This document shows, piece after piece, positions 30,673 through 39,128 of a DNA stretch of 64,000 nt. The translations under genes and the position numbers were made by a program. A model generated the notes under the pieces. It did not search any database and was not told where the DNA came from. It saw only the letters and a program-made list of their open reading frames with translations. The stretch is from Pseudaeromonas sp963677375 (GTDB lineage: Bacteria; Pseudomonadota; Gammaproteobacteria; Enterobacterales; Aeromonadaceae), in NCBI GenBank assembly GCA_963677375.2, contig CAXXIF010000009.1, positions 124,001 to 188,000 on the forward strand, given 5' to 3'. Every line of letters starts with the position of its first letter. Position 1 is the stretch's first letter.

Positions 30673-32446
30673 GTTTAGCGGCCTCCTGTTTCTCGGCTTC
30701 GGCGCCATAAACCCGTTTGGCCGGTTGTGACTTGGTGATCTTCACCGAGCTGTAATTGATAGTCGGTGCCCCATCCGCATTGTGGAAGGCGAGGGTGTGT
30801 TTCAAAAAGTTAACATCGTCCCGTTCCTCATAACCGTCGAGACGCTGGTGGGAGCCACGGGATTCTTTACGGGCGATCGCGGAATGAGCCATGGATTCAG
30901 CAACATCCAGCAAGAAACCGAGTTCAATGGCATACAGCCAGTCGGTATTGAAGATGGACGACTTATCCTTGATATGGACATTCTTATAGCGTTGTTTTAG
31001 TTCGGCCAGTTTATCTATGGTGCCCTGCATCAGGGTTTCGGTCCGATAGATACCGACCCCTTGCTCCATGGCATCACCCATCTCATTGCGAATATTTGCC
31101 GGATTCTCAGTGCCATCACCTTCCATCAGGGACATGGCTTGCGCGACCGAGGCAACCGCCTTTTTATACAAGGCATCGGTATTGCCATGGGGTTGGCTGG
31201 CCGCGAATTTGGCCGCCTCTTCACCGGCAATTTTGCCGAATACCACAATTTCAACCAGTGAATTCGAGCCCAGGCGGTTTGCACCGTGAATGCCGACGGA
31301 GGCGCACTCACCAACCGCATAGAGGCCTGGCATGCGCGTCGCGCAATTGCCATCAGTTTCGATACCACCCATGGTGTAATGCACCGTGGGCCGGACGGGG
31401 ATCGGCTCCTTGGCCGGATCAACACCCACATAGGCTTTGGACAGCTCGCAGATAAAGGGCAGGCGCTCTTCCAGATACTTCGCACCCAGGTGCCGCAAGT
31501 CCAGATAGACGACTTCGCCTAAGCGCGTTTGTACCGTGCGTCCCTTTTGTTGTTCGCCCCAGAAGGCTTGTGACAGACGATCTCGGGGGCCGAGTTCCAT
31601 ATATTTGTTTTTGGTCTGGCCGACCGGGATTTCAGGGCCCAGACCGTAGTCTTGCAGATAACGGTAGCCATCTTTGTTGATCATGATGCCACCTTCACCC
31701 CGACACCCTTCGGTCATCAGGATGCCGCAACCGGGCAAGCCGGTTGGGTGATATTGTACAAATTCCATATCCCGCAATGGCACGCCATGGCGGTAGGCCA
31801 GCGCCATGCCATCCCCCGTGACGATGCCGCCGTTGGTGTTGAAACGGTAGGCCCGGCTACCACCGCCGGTGGCTATGATGACCGACTTGGCCTGGATCAT
31901 CCGGGTCACGCCATTCTGGATATCAAAACAGACGACGCCCTGAACCCGACCATCCTCAACCAACAAGTCGAGACAAAAGTGTTCATCGAAACGTTTGATT
32001 GATGGGTATTTGATCGAGGTTTGAAACAGGGTGTGCAGCATGTGAAAGCCGGATTTGTCAGCGGCAAACCAGGTACGAGGAACTTTCATGCCACCGAAAG
32101 GACGGACGTTCACCTTGCCATCTGGCTTGCGGCTCCACGGGCATCCCCAATGTTCCAACTGGATGAGTTCCTTGGTGCAGCTTTCAACAAAGTTTTGCAC
32201 CACATCTTGCTCACAGAGCCAGTCACCACCGGATACAGTGTCATTGAAGTGGTTTTCCAGGCTGTCATCTTCCCGTACCACACCAGCTGCACCGCCCTCG
32301 GCCGCAACTGTATGGCTGCGCATCGGATAAACCTTGGATATCAAAGCAATATCGAGAGATGGATTGGCTTCGGCAATAGCGATTGCTGCGCGAAGACCAC
32401 CTCCACCGGCGCCAACGATGGCAACATCGGTCTTTACTATGTCCAC
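30665..32446 (-). CDS. frdA: Fumarate reductase flavoprotein subunit A
   Basis: FrdA reduces fumarate to succinate on the cytoplasmic side, the last step of anaerobic fumarate respiration. The 593-residue product has the FAD-binding AIVGAGGGGLRAA, the covalent-FAD histidine block RSHTVAAEGGAA, WFAADKSGFHMLHTLFQTS, and the substrate-site HYTMGGIETD and GANRLGSNSL. It resembles FrdA rather than SdhA throughout. The start is a GTG at 32446 behind a strong AAGGAGG; E. coli frdA also begins with GTG. First gene of frdABCD. Confidence 0.97.
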   Translation of the reverse strand: MDIVKTDVAIVGAGGGGLRAAIAIAEANPSLDIALISKVYPMRSHTVAAEGGAAGVVREDDSLENHFNDTVSGGDWLCEQDVVQNFVESCTKELIQLEHWGCPWSRKPDGKVNVRPFGGMKVPRTWFAADKSGFHMLHTLFQTSIKYPSIKRFDEHFCLDLLVEDGRVQGVVCFDIQNGVTRMIQAKSVIIATGGGSRAYRFNTNGGIVTGDGMALAYRHGVPLRDMEFVQYHPTGLPGCGILMTEGCRGEGGIMINKDGYRYLQDYGLGPEIPVGQTKNKYMELGPRDRLSQAFWGEQQKGRTVQTRLGEVVYLDLRHLGAKYLEERLPFICELSKAYVGVDPAKEPIPVRPTVHYTMGGIETDGNCATRMPGLYAVGECASVGIHGANRLGSNSLVEIVVFGKIAGEEAAKFAASQPHGNTDALYKKAVASVAQAMSLMEGDGTENPANIRNEMGDAMEQGVGIYRTETLMQGTIDKLAELKQRYKNVHIKDKSSIFNTDWLYAIELGFLLDVAESMAHSAIARKESRGSHQRLDGYEERDDVNFLKHTLAFHNADGAPTINYSSVKITKSQPAKRVYGAEAEKQEAAKHD

Positions 32447-32696
32447 TTCTGCCTCCTTGAGAAAAGATGCACAACAGACTCCTGCACTGAGTCCATGGCG
32501 AAGAGCATTCCAAGCTTGAATATTATGATGATGTTCGACGCATAAATCGGAGTCATGGTATCGAACAGCGGTAAAATGTTACGAAATTGTAGGCAAAATC
32601 GTACGACAAAAATGAGAAATAACTCTCCTTTTGTCTGATGCAAAAGAAACCCATGATACCGCGCATGGATTGTGGCGATGATTAGCTGGTAACGCT

Positions 32697-32710
32697 TTGT
32701 TTTACATCAA
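32697..32710 (-). promoter_or_regulatory. Probable FNR box upstream of frdABCD
   Basis: TTGTT-N4-ATCAA at 32697-32710 (minus strand TTGAT-N4-AACAA) matches nine of ten bases of the FNR consensus TTGAT-N4-ATCAA. It lies 251 bases upstream of the frdA start. A weak -10 (CACAAT, about 32674-32669 on minus) sits about 31 bases from the box centre, the spacing of class II FNR promoters. FNR activation of frd without oxygen is well known in E. coli; the site here is inferred from sequence. Confidence 0.55.
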
Positions 32711-32743
32711 ATTAATAAATGGTGTGTTGCCTGGAAATGAAAT

Positions 32744-32778
32744 ATCGCCCGGCGTCGGCAGTTCTGACGCCGGGCGAT
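32744..32778 (-). terminator. Terminator-like hairpin after the dCache chemoreceptor gene
   Basis: A perfect 13-bp stem ATCGCCCGGCGTC/GACGCCGGGCGAT with a nine-base loop begins six bases after the chemoreceptor stop. The T-run on the minus strand is short (ATATTTC), so termination is likely but not certain. Confidence 0.65.
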
Positions 32779-32783
32779 CCTGA

Positions 32784-34664
32784 TTAAACGTGGAAGTTAC
32801 TCACCTGTTCATTGATGCGCAGCGCAATGTCTTTGAGCTCAGTTGCCAGCTGATTGGCGCTGTTAGCAGCATGACTCAACTCGTCTGACACATCCTTGCT
32901 GGCCTGGATATTTCGACCAACCTCATCGGTGACGGCTCTTTGCTCCTCCGCCGCACTGGAGATCTGAGTCGCCATGTCCGAGATTTCGCTGATGGAATGG
33001 GTGATCTGATCCAGCGCCAGAGTTGCGTTCTTGGCATCATCGACGCTGTTCTGCGCCAGCTGTTGGCCCTGATGCATGGTGCTCACCGCCTGCTGAGTAT
33101 TCCGTTGCAGGGTTTCAATCATGGCGCGGATCTCTTCAGTCGAGGAGTGAGTTCTCTTGGATAGCACTCGCACCTCATCGGCTACGACCGCAAAACCACG
33201 GCCTTGTTCTCCCGCCCGAGCGGCTTCTATGGCAGCATTGAGTGCCAGCAAGTTGGTCTGTTCGGCGATCCCCTGGATCGTCGATAGAATGGTGTTAATT
33301 TCCTGGGCGTTTTTTTCGAGCTCCTGAATGATGTTCGACGCGTTCTCTACCTGACTCGCCAGATTGGTGATGGAGTGCTGATTGCGGGCGATCACCTGCT
33401 TGCCATGTTCACAGCTATCGGCTGAGGCGTGAGCGGCCGCCGCGGCCTGTTCGGCATTGCTTGCGACTTCATTGGCAGTTGCCGACATTTCATGGACTGC
33501 GGTGGCAATTTGGGAGATTTCCGATTGCTGGCGAGCAAGGCTCTGATCGTTATGACTGGCCATGCTGTGAGATTGTTTGGCCTGGGCATCCAATTCCCGG
33601 GCTGAATTGGCAAGGTCACTCATCATGGCTTGCAGCATATCGATAAACAGGTTGATCTGCCGCGCGACCGCACCCACCTCGTCATCTCGGCGAATGTTTA
33701 TGCGGCGTGTCAAGTCGCCATTGCCTTGGGACAATTCGGCAACGGCATCGCCCATGACCGCCAGCGGTTGTAGAGAGCGGGTAATGATATAGGCCGCGCC
33801 ACCAGCTACCAGTAACAACTGCAACACGGTCGCCAGCAATGAGCGCTGCAAGAGCTTATTGCTGTCAGCAAAGGCGGTGCTTTCGTCATAGACCAAGCCA
33901 AAAAACCAATCGTAACCAGGAACCGGAGCGAAAAAGACAATGCTGTCCTGACCTGCAATATTCATCTTGACCGGCTTGCCTTGGGCCGCTAGTTGCCGGA
34001 TGTACTCTTTATCGAGTTTTGATGCCAGTTGCGTCGCGGGTTTGAGCGTCAGTGCGGGGTCTTTGTGAGCGATCAGATTCCCTTCGCCATCCACTAACAG
34101 GCCATAGACTCCCTCGCGAGCGATACTATTCACGTTTTCAACCAAGCTCTTGATACTGACATCGCCGGCTATGACACCTGTCGTCGTGTCATCATGGAAG
34201 GGTTCGGCAAAACTGATAATCAGCTCCCCCGAGCTGGCATCGGCGTAGGGGGCGGTGACGACCATACGATTGGCCGCCATGGCATCCTGATACCAGGGGC
34301 GCTTCCGGGGGTCATAGCCTTCAGGCGCCTTCCAATTCGGCGTCGATGCAATCATTCCGCCCTGATTGGTGCCGACATAGATCATGTCGAACTTACCGCC
34401 CTCTGCGGCTTGTGCCAGTGACGCCTCGGGGATTTTGGCACCGGAAAAGCCTTTTTGAGCGCTACTGACGATGGCTGCTCGGGTATCGAGCCAGCTCTTG
34501 AGGCCATTGATCTGTACCTCGGCGACACTGGTTTCAAACCGAGTGACTCCTTCATTGGCGGCAGCCATCATGGACTGTCGGTTATACAACTGTTGCATGC
34601 CTGCGGTGACAATCAGCAGGATTGCCAATGCCAGCAGCAATTTCTGTCGGATATTCAGCTTCAT
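32784..34664 (-). CDS. Methyl-accepting chemotaxis protein with dCache amino-acid-sensor domain
   Basis: The 626-residue inner-membrane receptor has a first helix at 8-24, a dCache_1 periplasmic domain (about 30-270), a second helix near 290, HAMP and the MCP signalling domain with IAEQTNLLALNAAIEAARAG. The sensor shows Tyr117, Arg122, Trp124, Tyr125, Tyr140, Asp142 and Asp168 (blocks GYDPRKRPWY, APYADA and AGDVSI). Their order and spacing match the amino-acid-binding motif described for PctA-type dCache domains, so I infer chemotaxis to amino acids. There is no C-terminal NWETF-type CheR tether. ATG 34664 follows AGGGAA and opens the first helix; the frame extends 44 codons upstream without support. 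Confidence 0.92.
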   Translation of the reverse strand: MKLNIRQKLLLALAILLIVTAGMQQLYNRQSMMAAANEGVTRFETSVAEVQINGLKSWLDTRAAIVSSAQKGFSGAKIPEASLAQAAEGGKFDMIYVGTNQGGMIASTPNWKAPEGYDPRKRPWYQDAMAANRMVVTAPYADASSGELIISFAEPFHDDTTTGVIAGDVSIKSLVENVNSIAREGVYGLLVDGEGNLIAHKDPALTLKPATQLASKLDKEYIRQLAAQGKPVKMNIAGQDSIVFFAPVPGYDWFFGLVYDESTAFADSNKLLQRSLLATVLQLLLVAGGAAYIITRSLQPLAVMGDAVAELSQGNGDLTRRINIRRDDEVGAVARQINLFIDMLQAMMSDLANSARELDAQAKQSHSMASHNDQSLARQQSEISQIATAVHEMSATANEVASNAEQAAAAAHASADSCEHGKQVIARNQHSITNLASQVENASNIIQELEKNAQEINTILSTIQGIAEQTNLLALNAAIEAARAGEQGRGFAVVADEVRVLSKRTHSSTEEIRAMIETLQRNTQQAVSTMHQGQQLAQNSVDDAKNATLALDQITHSISEISDMATQISSAAEEQRAVTDEVGRNIQASKDVSDELSHAANSANQLATELKDIALRINEQVSNFHV

Positions 34665-34974
34665 AGTCGGTTCCCTATTCTGTGTTGATGGCTCGGTGCC
34701 GATGGATGGCTTATCCATGAACCCGTTATCCGTGCTGCTTCTGTCATGAGGTGGCGTTACCAAAAAACGGATAGGTGCTCGACTGAAGCACCTCAAGAAC
34801 GCACTGTCATGTTTCTCTATTGACCTGTGTTGTTATTCGTTAACGGTCTTTTGAAAACTATAGTGCAGTTAGAAAAGGGACGCTGGTCCTGAGTGTGACT
34901 CGATTGCGGAATGCGCGGGTGATGGGGCAGAGCAAGAGAATGCAAAATATACGAGTGATAGAAAAAGAAACGCG

Positions 34975-35000
34975 AAAAAGGGGCCGTGATTGGCCCCTTT
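34975..35000 (-). terminator. psd terminator
   Basis: Stem AAAGGGGCC/GGCCCCTTT with a five-base loop is followed by T on the minus strand, 20 bases after the psd stop. Confidence 0.85.
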
Positions 35001-35019
35001 CTCTGGTGTGCGGATTCAA

Positions 35020-35880
35020 TTAGCGGAATCGACCGAAAATTTGTCCCATGCGGGTTTCAGTGCCCGGCTGCAGATTGTCGGCAAAGCTGATGGTTTCTGG
35101 CGGGAATAGACAGACCACAGTGCTACCCAGCTTGAACAGCCCCATTTCCTCACCCTTTTTCAGGGTAATGGCCTGGTCGCCTTGATAATCCCAGCGCGTG
35201 ACCTTTTTCCCGACGGGGGGCGTGACGGTTCCGGCCCACAACGTTTCGATGCTGGCGACTATAGTCGCCCCAACCAAAACCAGGGCCATAGGACCCATTT
35301 CTGTACGGAAGATACAGGCCACTCGTTCGTTACGGGCAAACAGATTTGGCACGTTGGCGGCGGTCAGCGGATTCACGGAAAACAGGTCGCCGGGAATATA
35401 AATCATGCTTTCCAGTACACCGTCCAGTGGCATATGGATGCGGTGATAATCCTTGGGGGACAGATAGATGGTGGCAAATTTTCCGCCTTGAAACGGCGCC
35501 GCTAACGCCGCATCACCACCAAGGAGTTCCCGTGCGCTGAAGTCATGGCCCTTGGCCTGAACGACGCGCCCTAGGCGAATATCACCGAGCTGGCTAATGC
35601 AACCATCTACGGGCAGGGCCAATAGTAGTGGGTCATCGACCACGGGACGCAAGCCCGCTTTGAGTTGACGGGTGAAGAACGCGTTGAACGTTTTGTAATG
35701 AGCGGGGTCTTCATGTTCGGCTTCACTCATATCGACGCCGAACCGATCGATAAAAAGACGGATGAGCCGGGTGGTCAGTGTACCAGCCTCTGCGGCGGCC
35801 AGCTTACCAACCAGTCGAGATAGTGCATGCTTGGGCAGGCAGTATTGACCGGTAATTTTCAGAGCATCAATCAGCTTCAT
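35020..35880 (-). CDS. psd: Phosphatidylserine decarboxylase proenzyme
   Basis: Psd makes phosphatidylethanolamine, the main membrane phospholipid, from phosphatidylserine at the inner membrane. The 286-residue proenzyme cleaves itself at LGS to form a pyruvoyl group: the LGST motif is seen with Ser253 (Ser254 in E. coli). Other family blocks are FNAFFTRQLK, VDGCISQ, SPKDYHRIHMP and NPLTAANVPNLFARNERV. It follows rsgA by 55 bases, an arrangement shared with E. coli. Confidence 0.97.
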   Translation of the reverse strand: MKLIDALKITGQYCLPKHALSRLVGKLAAAEAGTLTTRLIRLFIDRFGVDMSEAEHEDPAHYKTFNAFFTRQLKAGLRPVVDDPLLLALPVDGCISQLGDIRLGRVVQAKGHDFSARELLGGDAALAAPFQGGKFATIYLSPKDYHRIHMPLDGVLESMIYIPGDLFSVNPLTAANVPNLFARNERVACIFRTEMGPMALVLVGATIVASIETLWAGTVTPPVGKKVTRWDYQGDQAITLKKGEEMGLFKLGSTVVCLFPPETISFADNLQPGTETRMGQIFGRFR

Positions 35881-35935
35881 GGTGCGTTTCTCATAGTAAT
35901 AGATTCACCGCCCCGCTTGGCGGTGAAGAATCTCA

Positions 35936-36970
35936 TTAGCCCTTCTTGATGTGACGCGTCGGGCGTGCTTCATCCATGGAGGACAGGATCCGATGATAAT
36001 TCTGGTAGCGTTCCTGGCTAATGTCACCCGCTTCGACAGCTTGACGAATGAGGCAACCCGGGTCATCCCCATGGGTACAATCACGGAATTTGCAGCCACC
36101 GAGATACCGGCGAAATTCGACAAAACACCAGGTCACCCGTTCGGCCTCCAGGTGCCACAACGCGAATTCGCGGATGCCGGGTGAGTCAATCAGTATTCCG
36201 CCGCTGGGGAAGTGATAGAGCCGTGCCGTGGTGGTGGTATGTTGACCCAGACCTGAACCATCGGATATCTCGCCAGTCAGGGCGGCTGCTTCCGGCATCA
36301 GGCTGTTGACCAATGTGGATTTACCAACCCCGGATTGCCCGACGAAGACGTTGATCTTGTCTTTGAGTCGAACTTTGAGCGCCTCTATGCCTTCGTTGCT
36401 CTCGCAACTGACCAATAACACCTCATACCCAATGTTTCGATATTGCGCCAACTGCGGCTCTAGCTGGAGGCGGGCCTCCGGAGTCAACATATCAATCTTG
36501 TTCAGCACGAGGAGTGGGGGGATTTCCATGGTCTCGGCGGCGACCAGATAACGGTCCACCAGATTGGTCGAGAATTCGGGCATCACGGACGACACAATCA
36601 CGATCTGATCAATGTTGGCTGCAACTGGCTTGAGGCCATCATAGAAATCGGGACGGGAGAACACGGTACGCCTTGGGTGTACCGCCTCTACCACACTGCT
36701 GATGCCATGCAGATGTTCTTCGCCCAGACGAAAGACCACTCGATCCCCTGTTACCAAGCTACCGACGGTACGACGCAGATTACAACGATGCACGGTACCG
36801 GTTGGATCTTCCACGTCGGCGTGTTGACCAAACCGACTGATCACCAATCCTTCCTGAGGGGCCCCCAGCAGGCTTTCATCTACCTCCGGCGCCTCTTTTT
36901 TCAGGCGACGATTCTGGTTGGCATTGACTCGACGTTGCTGACCTTGAGTTAACTTGCTCTTTTTTGCCAC
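35936..36970 (-). CDS. rsgA: Ribosome small subunit-dependent GTPase A
   Basis: RsgA is a circularly permuted GTPase that checks and matures the 30S subunit. The product has an OB-fold (VISRFGQHADVEDPTG), NKID (G4) ahead of the P-loop GQSGVGKST, DSPGIREFAL (G3) and a C-terminal zinc finger CKFRDCTHGDDPGC. I chose the GTG at 36970 (344 residues, VAKKSKLTQGQQRRV) because E. coli RsgA starts within one residue of this point; a TTG at 36997 would add nine residues. Neither has a clear ribosome site. It is divergent from orn and probably in one transcript with psd. Confidence 0.95.
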   Translation of the reverse strand: MAKKSKLTQGQQRRVNANQNRRLKKEAPEVDESLLGAPQEGLVISRFGQHADVEDPTGTVHRCNLRRTVGSLVTGDRVVFRLGEEHLHGISSVVEAVHPRRTVFSRPDFYDGLKPVAANIDQIVIVSSVMPEFSTNLVDRYLVAAETMEIPPLLVLNKIDMLTPEARLQLEPQLAQYRNIGYEVLLVSCESNEGIEALKVRLKDKINVFVGQSGVGKSTLVNSLMPEAAALTGEISDGSGLGQHTTTTARLYHFPSGGILIDSPGIREFALWHLEAERVTWCFVEFRRYLGGCKFRDCTHGDDPGCLIRQAVEAGDISQERYQNYHRILSSMDEARPTRHIKKG

Positions 36971-37051
36971 GCGTGCGCTGCTTTCGTAATTTTGCAATCA
37001 AGCGTTTATGATACATGGGAGCGAGCTGACTTGTCCCACAAAGGTGAAAAG

Positions 37052-37597
37052 ATGACGCAAGATGCACAAAATTTGATTTGGGTTGATATGGAGATGACCG
37101 GGCTGGATCCGGAGACGGATAAGGTTCTGGAAATCGCCATGATAGTGACCGACAAGGAGCTGCGGGTGCTGGCCGAGGGCCCGGTGATCGCAGTGCATCA
37201 ACCGGACGAGACTCTGGCGGCGATGGATGACTGGTGCACGCGGACCCACACTGAGTCCGGGCTGGTGGCTCGCGTTCGAGCCAGTACTTATGACGAGGCG
37301 GCGGCCTCGACCGAGTGTTTGCGCTTTTTACAGCAATGGGTGCCGGAACGCAGTAGCCCCATGTGCGGGAACAGCATTGGCCAGGATCGCCGTTTCATGG
37401 TGCGTCATCTGCCAGACTTGGAACGATTCTTCCACTATCGAAATGTCGATGTCAGTACGATCAAGGAATTAGTCCGCCGTTGGCAGCCAGAACTGCTGGA
37501 TGGTTTCAAAAAGCAGGGCGCCCACCTGGCGATGGACGATATTCGCGAGTCGATCGCGGAGCTGCAGTATTACCGGGAAACCGTGTTTAAAGTGTGA
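37052..37597 (+). CDS. orn: Oligoribonuclease
   Basis: Orn is an essential 3'-5' exoribonuclease that turns very short RNAs, including pGpG from c-di-GMP breakdown, into mononucleotides. The 181-residue product equals E. coli Orn in length and has the DEDD motifs: WVDMEMTGLDPETD near the start, CGNSIGQDRRFM in the middle and AHLAMDDIRESI near the end. ATG 37052 has AAGGTGAAAAG upstream and the family start MTQDAQNLIWVDMEMTGL; the longer frame from 36992 runs into the rsgA promoter region. Confidence 0.97.
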   Translation: MTQDAQNLIWVDMEMTGLDPETDKVLEIAMIVTDKELRVLAEGPVIAVHQPDETLAAMDDWCTRTHTESGLVARVRASTYDEAAASTECLRFLQQWVPERSSPMCGNSIGQDRRFMVRHLPDLERFFHYRNVDVSTIKELVRRWQPELLDGFKKQGAHLAMDDIRESIAELQYYRETVFKV

Positions 37598-37664
37598 TTT
37601 TGTGGAAAAAAAGAGCAGCCGCGCAAGTGGTTGCTCTGTTCTTGAGCGAACGAGAAAAAAGCCC

Positions 37665-37692
37665 TTGCAATCAAACGGTCGCCCCTTATAAT
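37665..37692 (+). promoter_or_regulatory. Promoter of the tRNA-Gly array
   Basis: TTGCAA at 37665-37670 and a perfect TATAAT at 37687-37692 are 16 bp apart and followed by a G/C-rich discriminator, as in stringently controlled stable-RNA promoters. The first tRNA begins 27 bases after the -10. Confidence 0.78.
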
Positions 37693-37718
37693 TCGGCTCC
37701 CGTGCTAGAGAGCATATT

Positions 37719-37794
<76 letters not shown>

Positions 37795-37822
37795 AAAACT
37801 CTCTCTAACACACCCTTGTGAT

Positions 37823-37898
<76 letters not shown>

Positions 37899-37915
37899 AT
37901 CACAAGTTCCGGTTT

Positions 37916-37991
<76 letters not shown>

Positions 37992-38026
37992 ACTCCGGAC
38001 TTGTTGATTTCACAAGAATTTACGTT

Positions 38027-38102
<76 letters not shown>

Positions 38103-38137
38103 ATCACGACAGTGAAACGTAAAACACCATCTTCCAA

Positions 38138-38213
<76 letters not shown>

Positions 38214-38305
38214 ATCTCTTCATACATCCAGATTATTCAAGCCTTCTTGTTGACCTCGGCCAAATGTGGTCGTTTATCCTGTTCCGTTTTCCTGTCTCGT
38301 TGACA

Positions 38306-38334
38306 TAAAAAAACCGGGCCCTGCGGACCCGGTT
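38306..38334 (-). terminator. Terminator of the ppgK transcript
   Basis: Stem AACCGGG.CC/GG.CCCGGTT is followed by seven T on the minus strand (A-run 38307-38313 on plus), 20 bases beyond the ppgK stop. Confidence 0.85.
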
Positions 38335-38353
38335 CAATGACGTTCAATTACTC

Positions 38354-39112
38354 TCAGCCCAGATTACTGTGCTTGTCGACTTGTTCGGCGGCGTACAGGG
38401 CTGCACCTATGATGCCCGCTTGATTCAGACTCTGGGCCGGAACGACCGGAGCCCGGAGATGCAATTCTTCCTCAAAGCGGTCGAAGCGCTGTACGCTGCC
38501 TCCGCCGAGGATAATCAGATCCGGGTTGAACAGAAATTCCAGACGTTGCAGATAGCGATTGAAACGGCGCCCCCACTTACCCCAGCTCAGATCCTCGCGC
38601 TGACGCACCGCATCGGAGCAGTAGTGTTCGGCAATGCGGCCCTTCATTTTCAGATGACCCAGCTCAGTATTGGGATGGAGTTGACCGTTGACGAAGATGG
38701 CGCTTCCCAAACCTGTCCCTATGGTGATCATCATGACCACGCCGTCCTGGTTGCGGCCTTGGCCAAAGCGCATCTCGGCGATGCCTGCAGCATCGGCATC
38801 GTTGAGTACGAAGCAGGGGCAACCTGTGGTCTGGCTGAAGAGTTCTTCAACACTGGTGTTGACCCAGCTGGCATCAATGTTAGCGGCGCTGAAGGCGACG
38901 CCGTGGTGAATCGTGGCGGGGAAGCCACAGCCAATTCCCCCGTGCCAGTCAAAGTGAGCAACCAGTTGTTTGAGTGTCTGTGCCATGGCTTCTGGCGTTG
39001 CCGGTTGCGGGGTCGCAATACGATGACGCTCACCAATCAAGAGGCCACTGTCGGTATCGACGATGGCACCCTTGATGCCCGAACCGCCAATATCCACTCC
39101 TAGAATCATCAT
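38354..39112 (-). CDS. ppgK: Polyphosphate glucokinase (ROK family)
   Basis: The 252-residue cytoplasmic kinase should phosphorylate glucose using polyphosphate (and possibly ATP) to give glucose-6-phosphate. It has the ROK phosphate loop VDIGGSGIKGAIVD, the catalytic-Asp block LNDADAAGIAE, GTGLGSAIFVNG and the C-terminal GGGS. What separates it from ordinary ROK glucokinases is the run of PPGK blocks known from Mycobacterium: TPQPATP, AANIDASWVNT, NTELGHL and the C-terminal APVVPA, together with the lack of the CxCGxxGC zinc motif. The ATG at 39112 lies 16 bases after queG, so the two are likely co-transcribed. ATP versus polyphosphate preference cannot be read from sequence. Confidence 0.85.
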   Translation of the reverse strand: MMILGVDIGGSGIKGAIVDTDSGLLIGERHRIATPQPATPEAMAQTLKQLVAHFDWHGGIGCGFPATIHHGVAFSAANIDASWVNTSVEELFSQTTGCPCFVLNDADAAGIAEMRFGQGRNQDGVVMMITIGTGLGSAIFVNGQLHPNTELGHLKMKGRIAEHYCSDAVRQREDLSWGKWGRRFNRYLQRLEFLFNPDLIILGGGSVQRFDRFEEELHLRAPVVPAQSLNQAGIIGAALYAAEQVDKHSNLG

Positions 39113-39128
39113 ATGCTGTTGTGCTCCT

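Noticed and set aside
34773..34793. Inverted repeat AGGTGCT/AGCACCT upstream of the dCache chemoreceptor gene
   Set aside because: It lacks a T-run, so is not a terminator, and matches no operator that I recognise.
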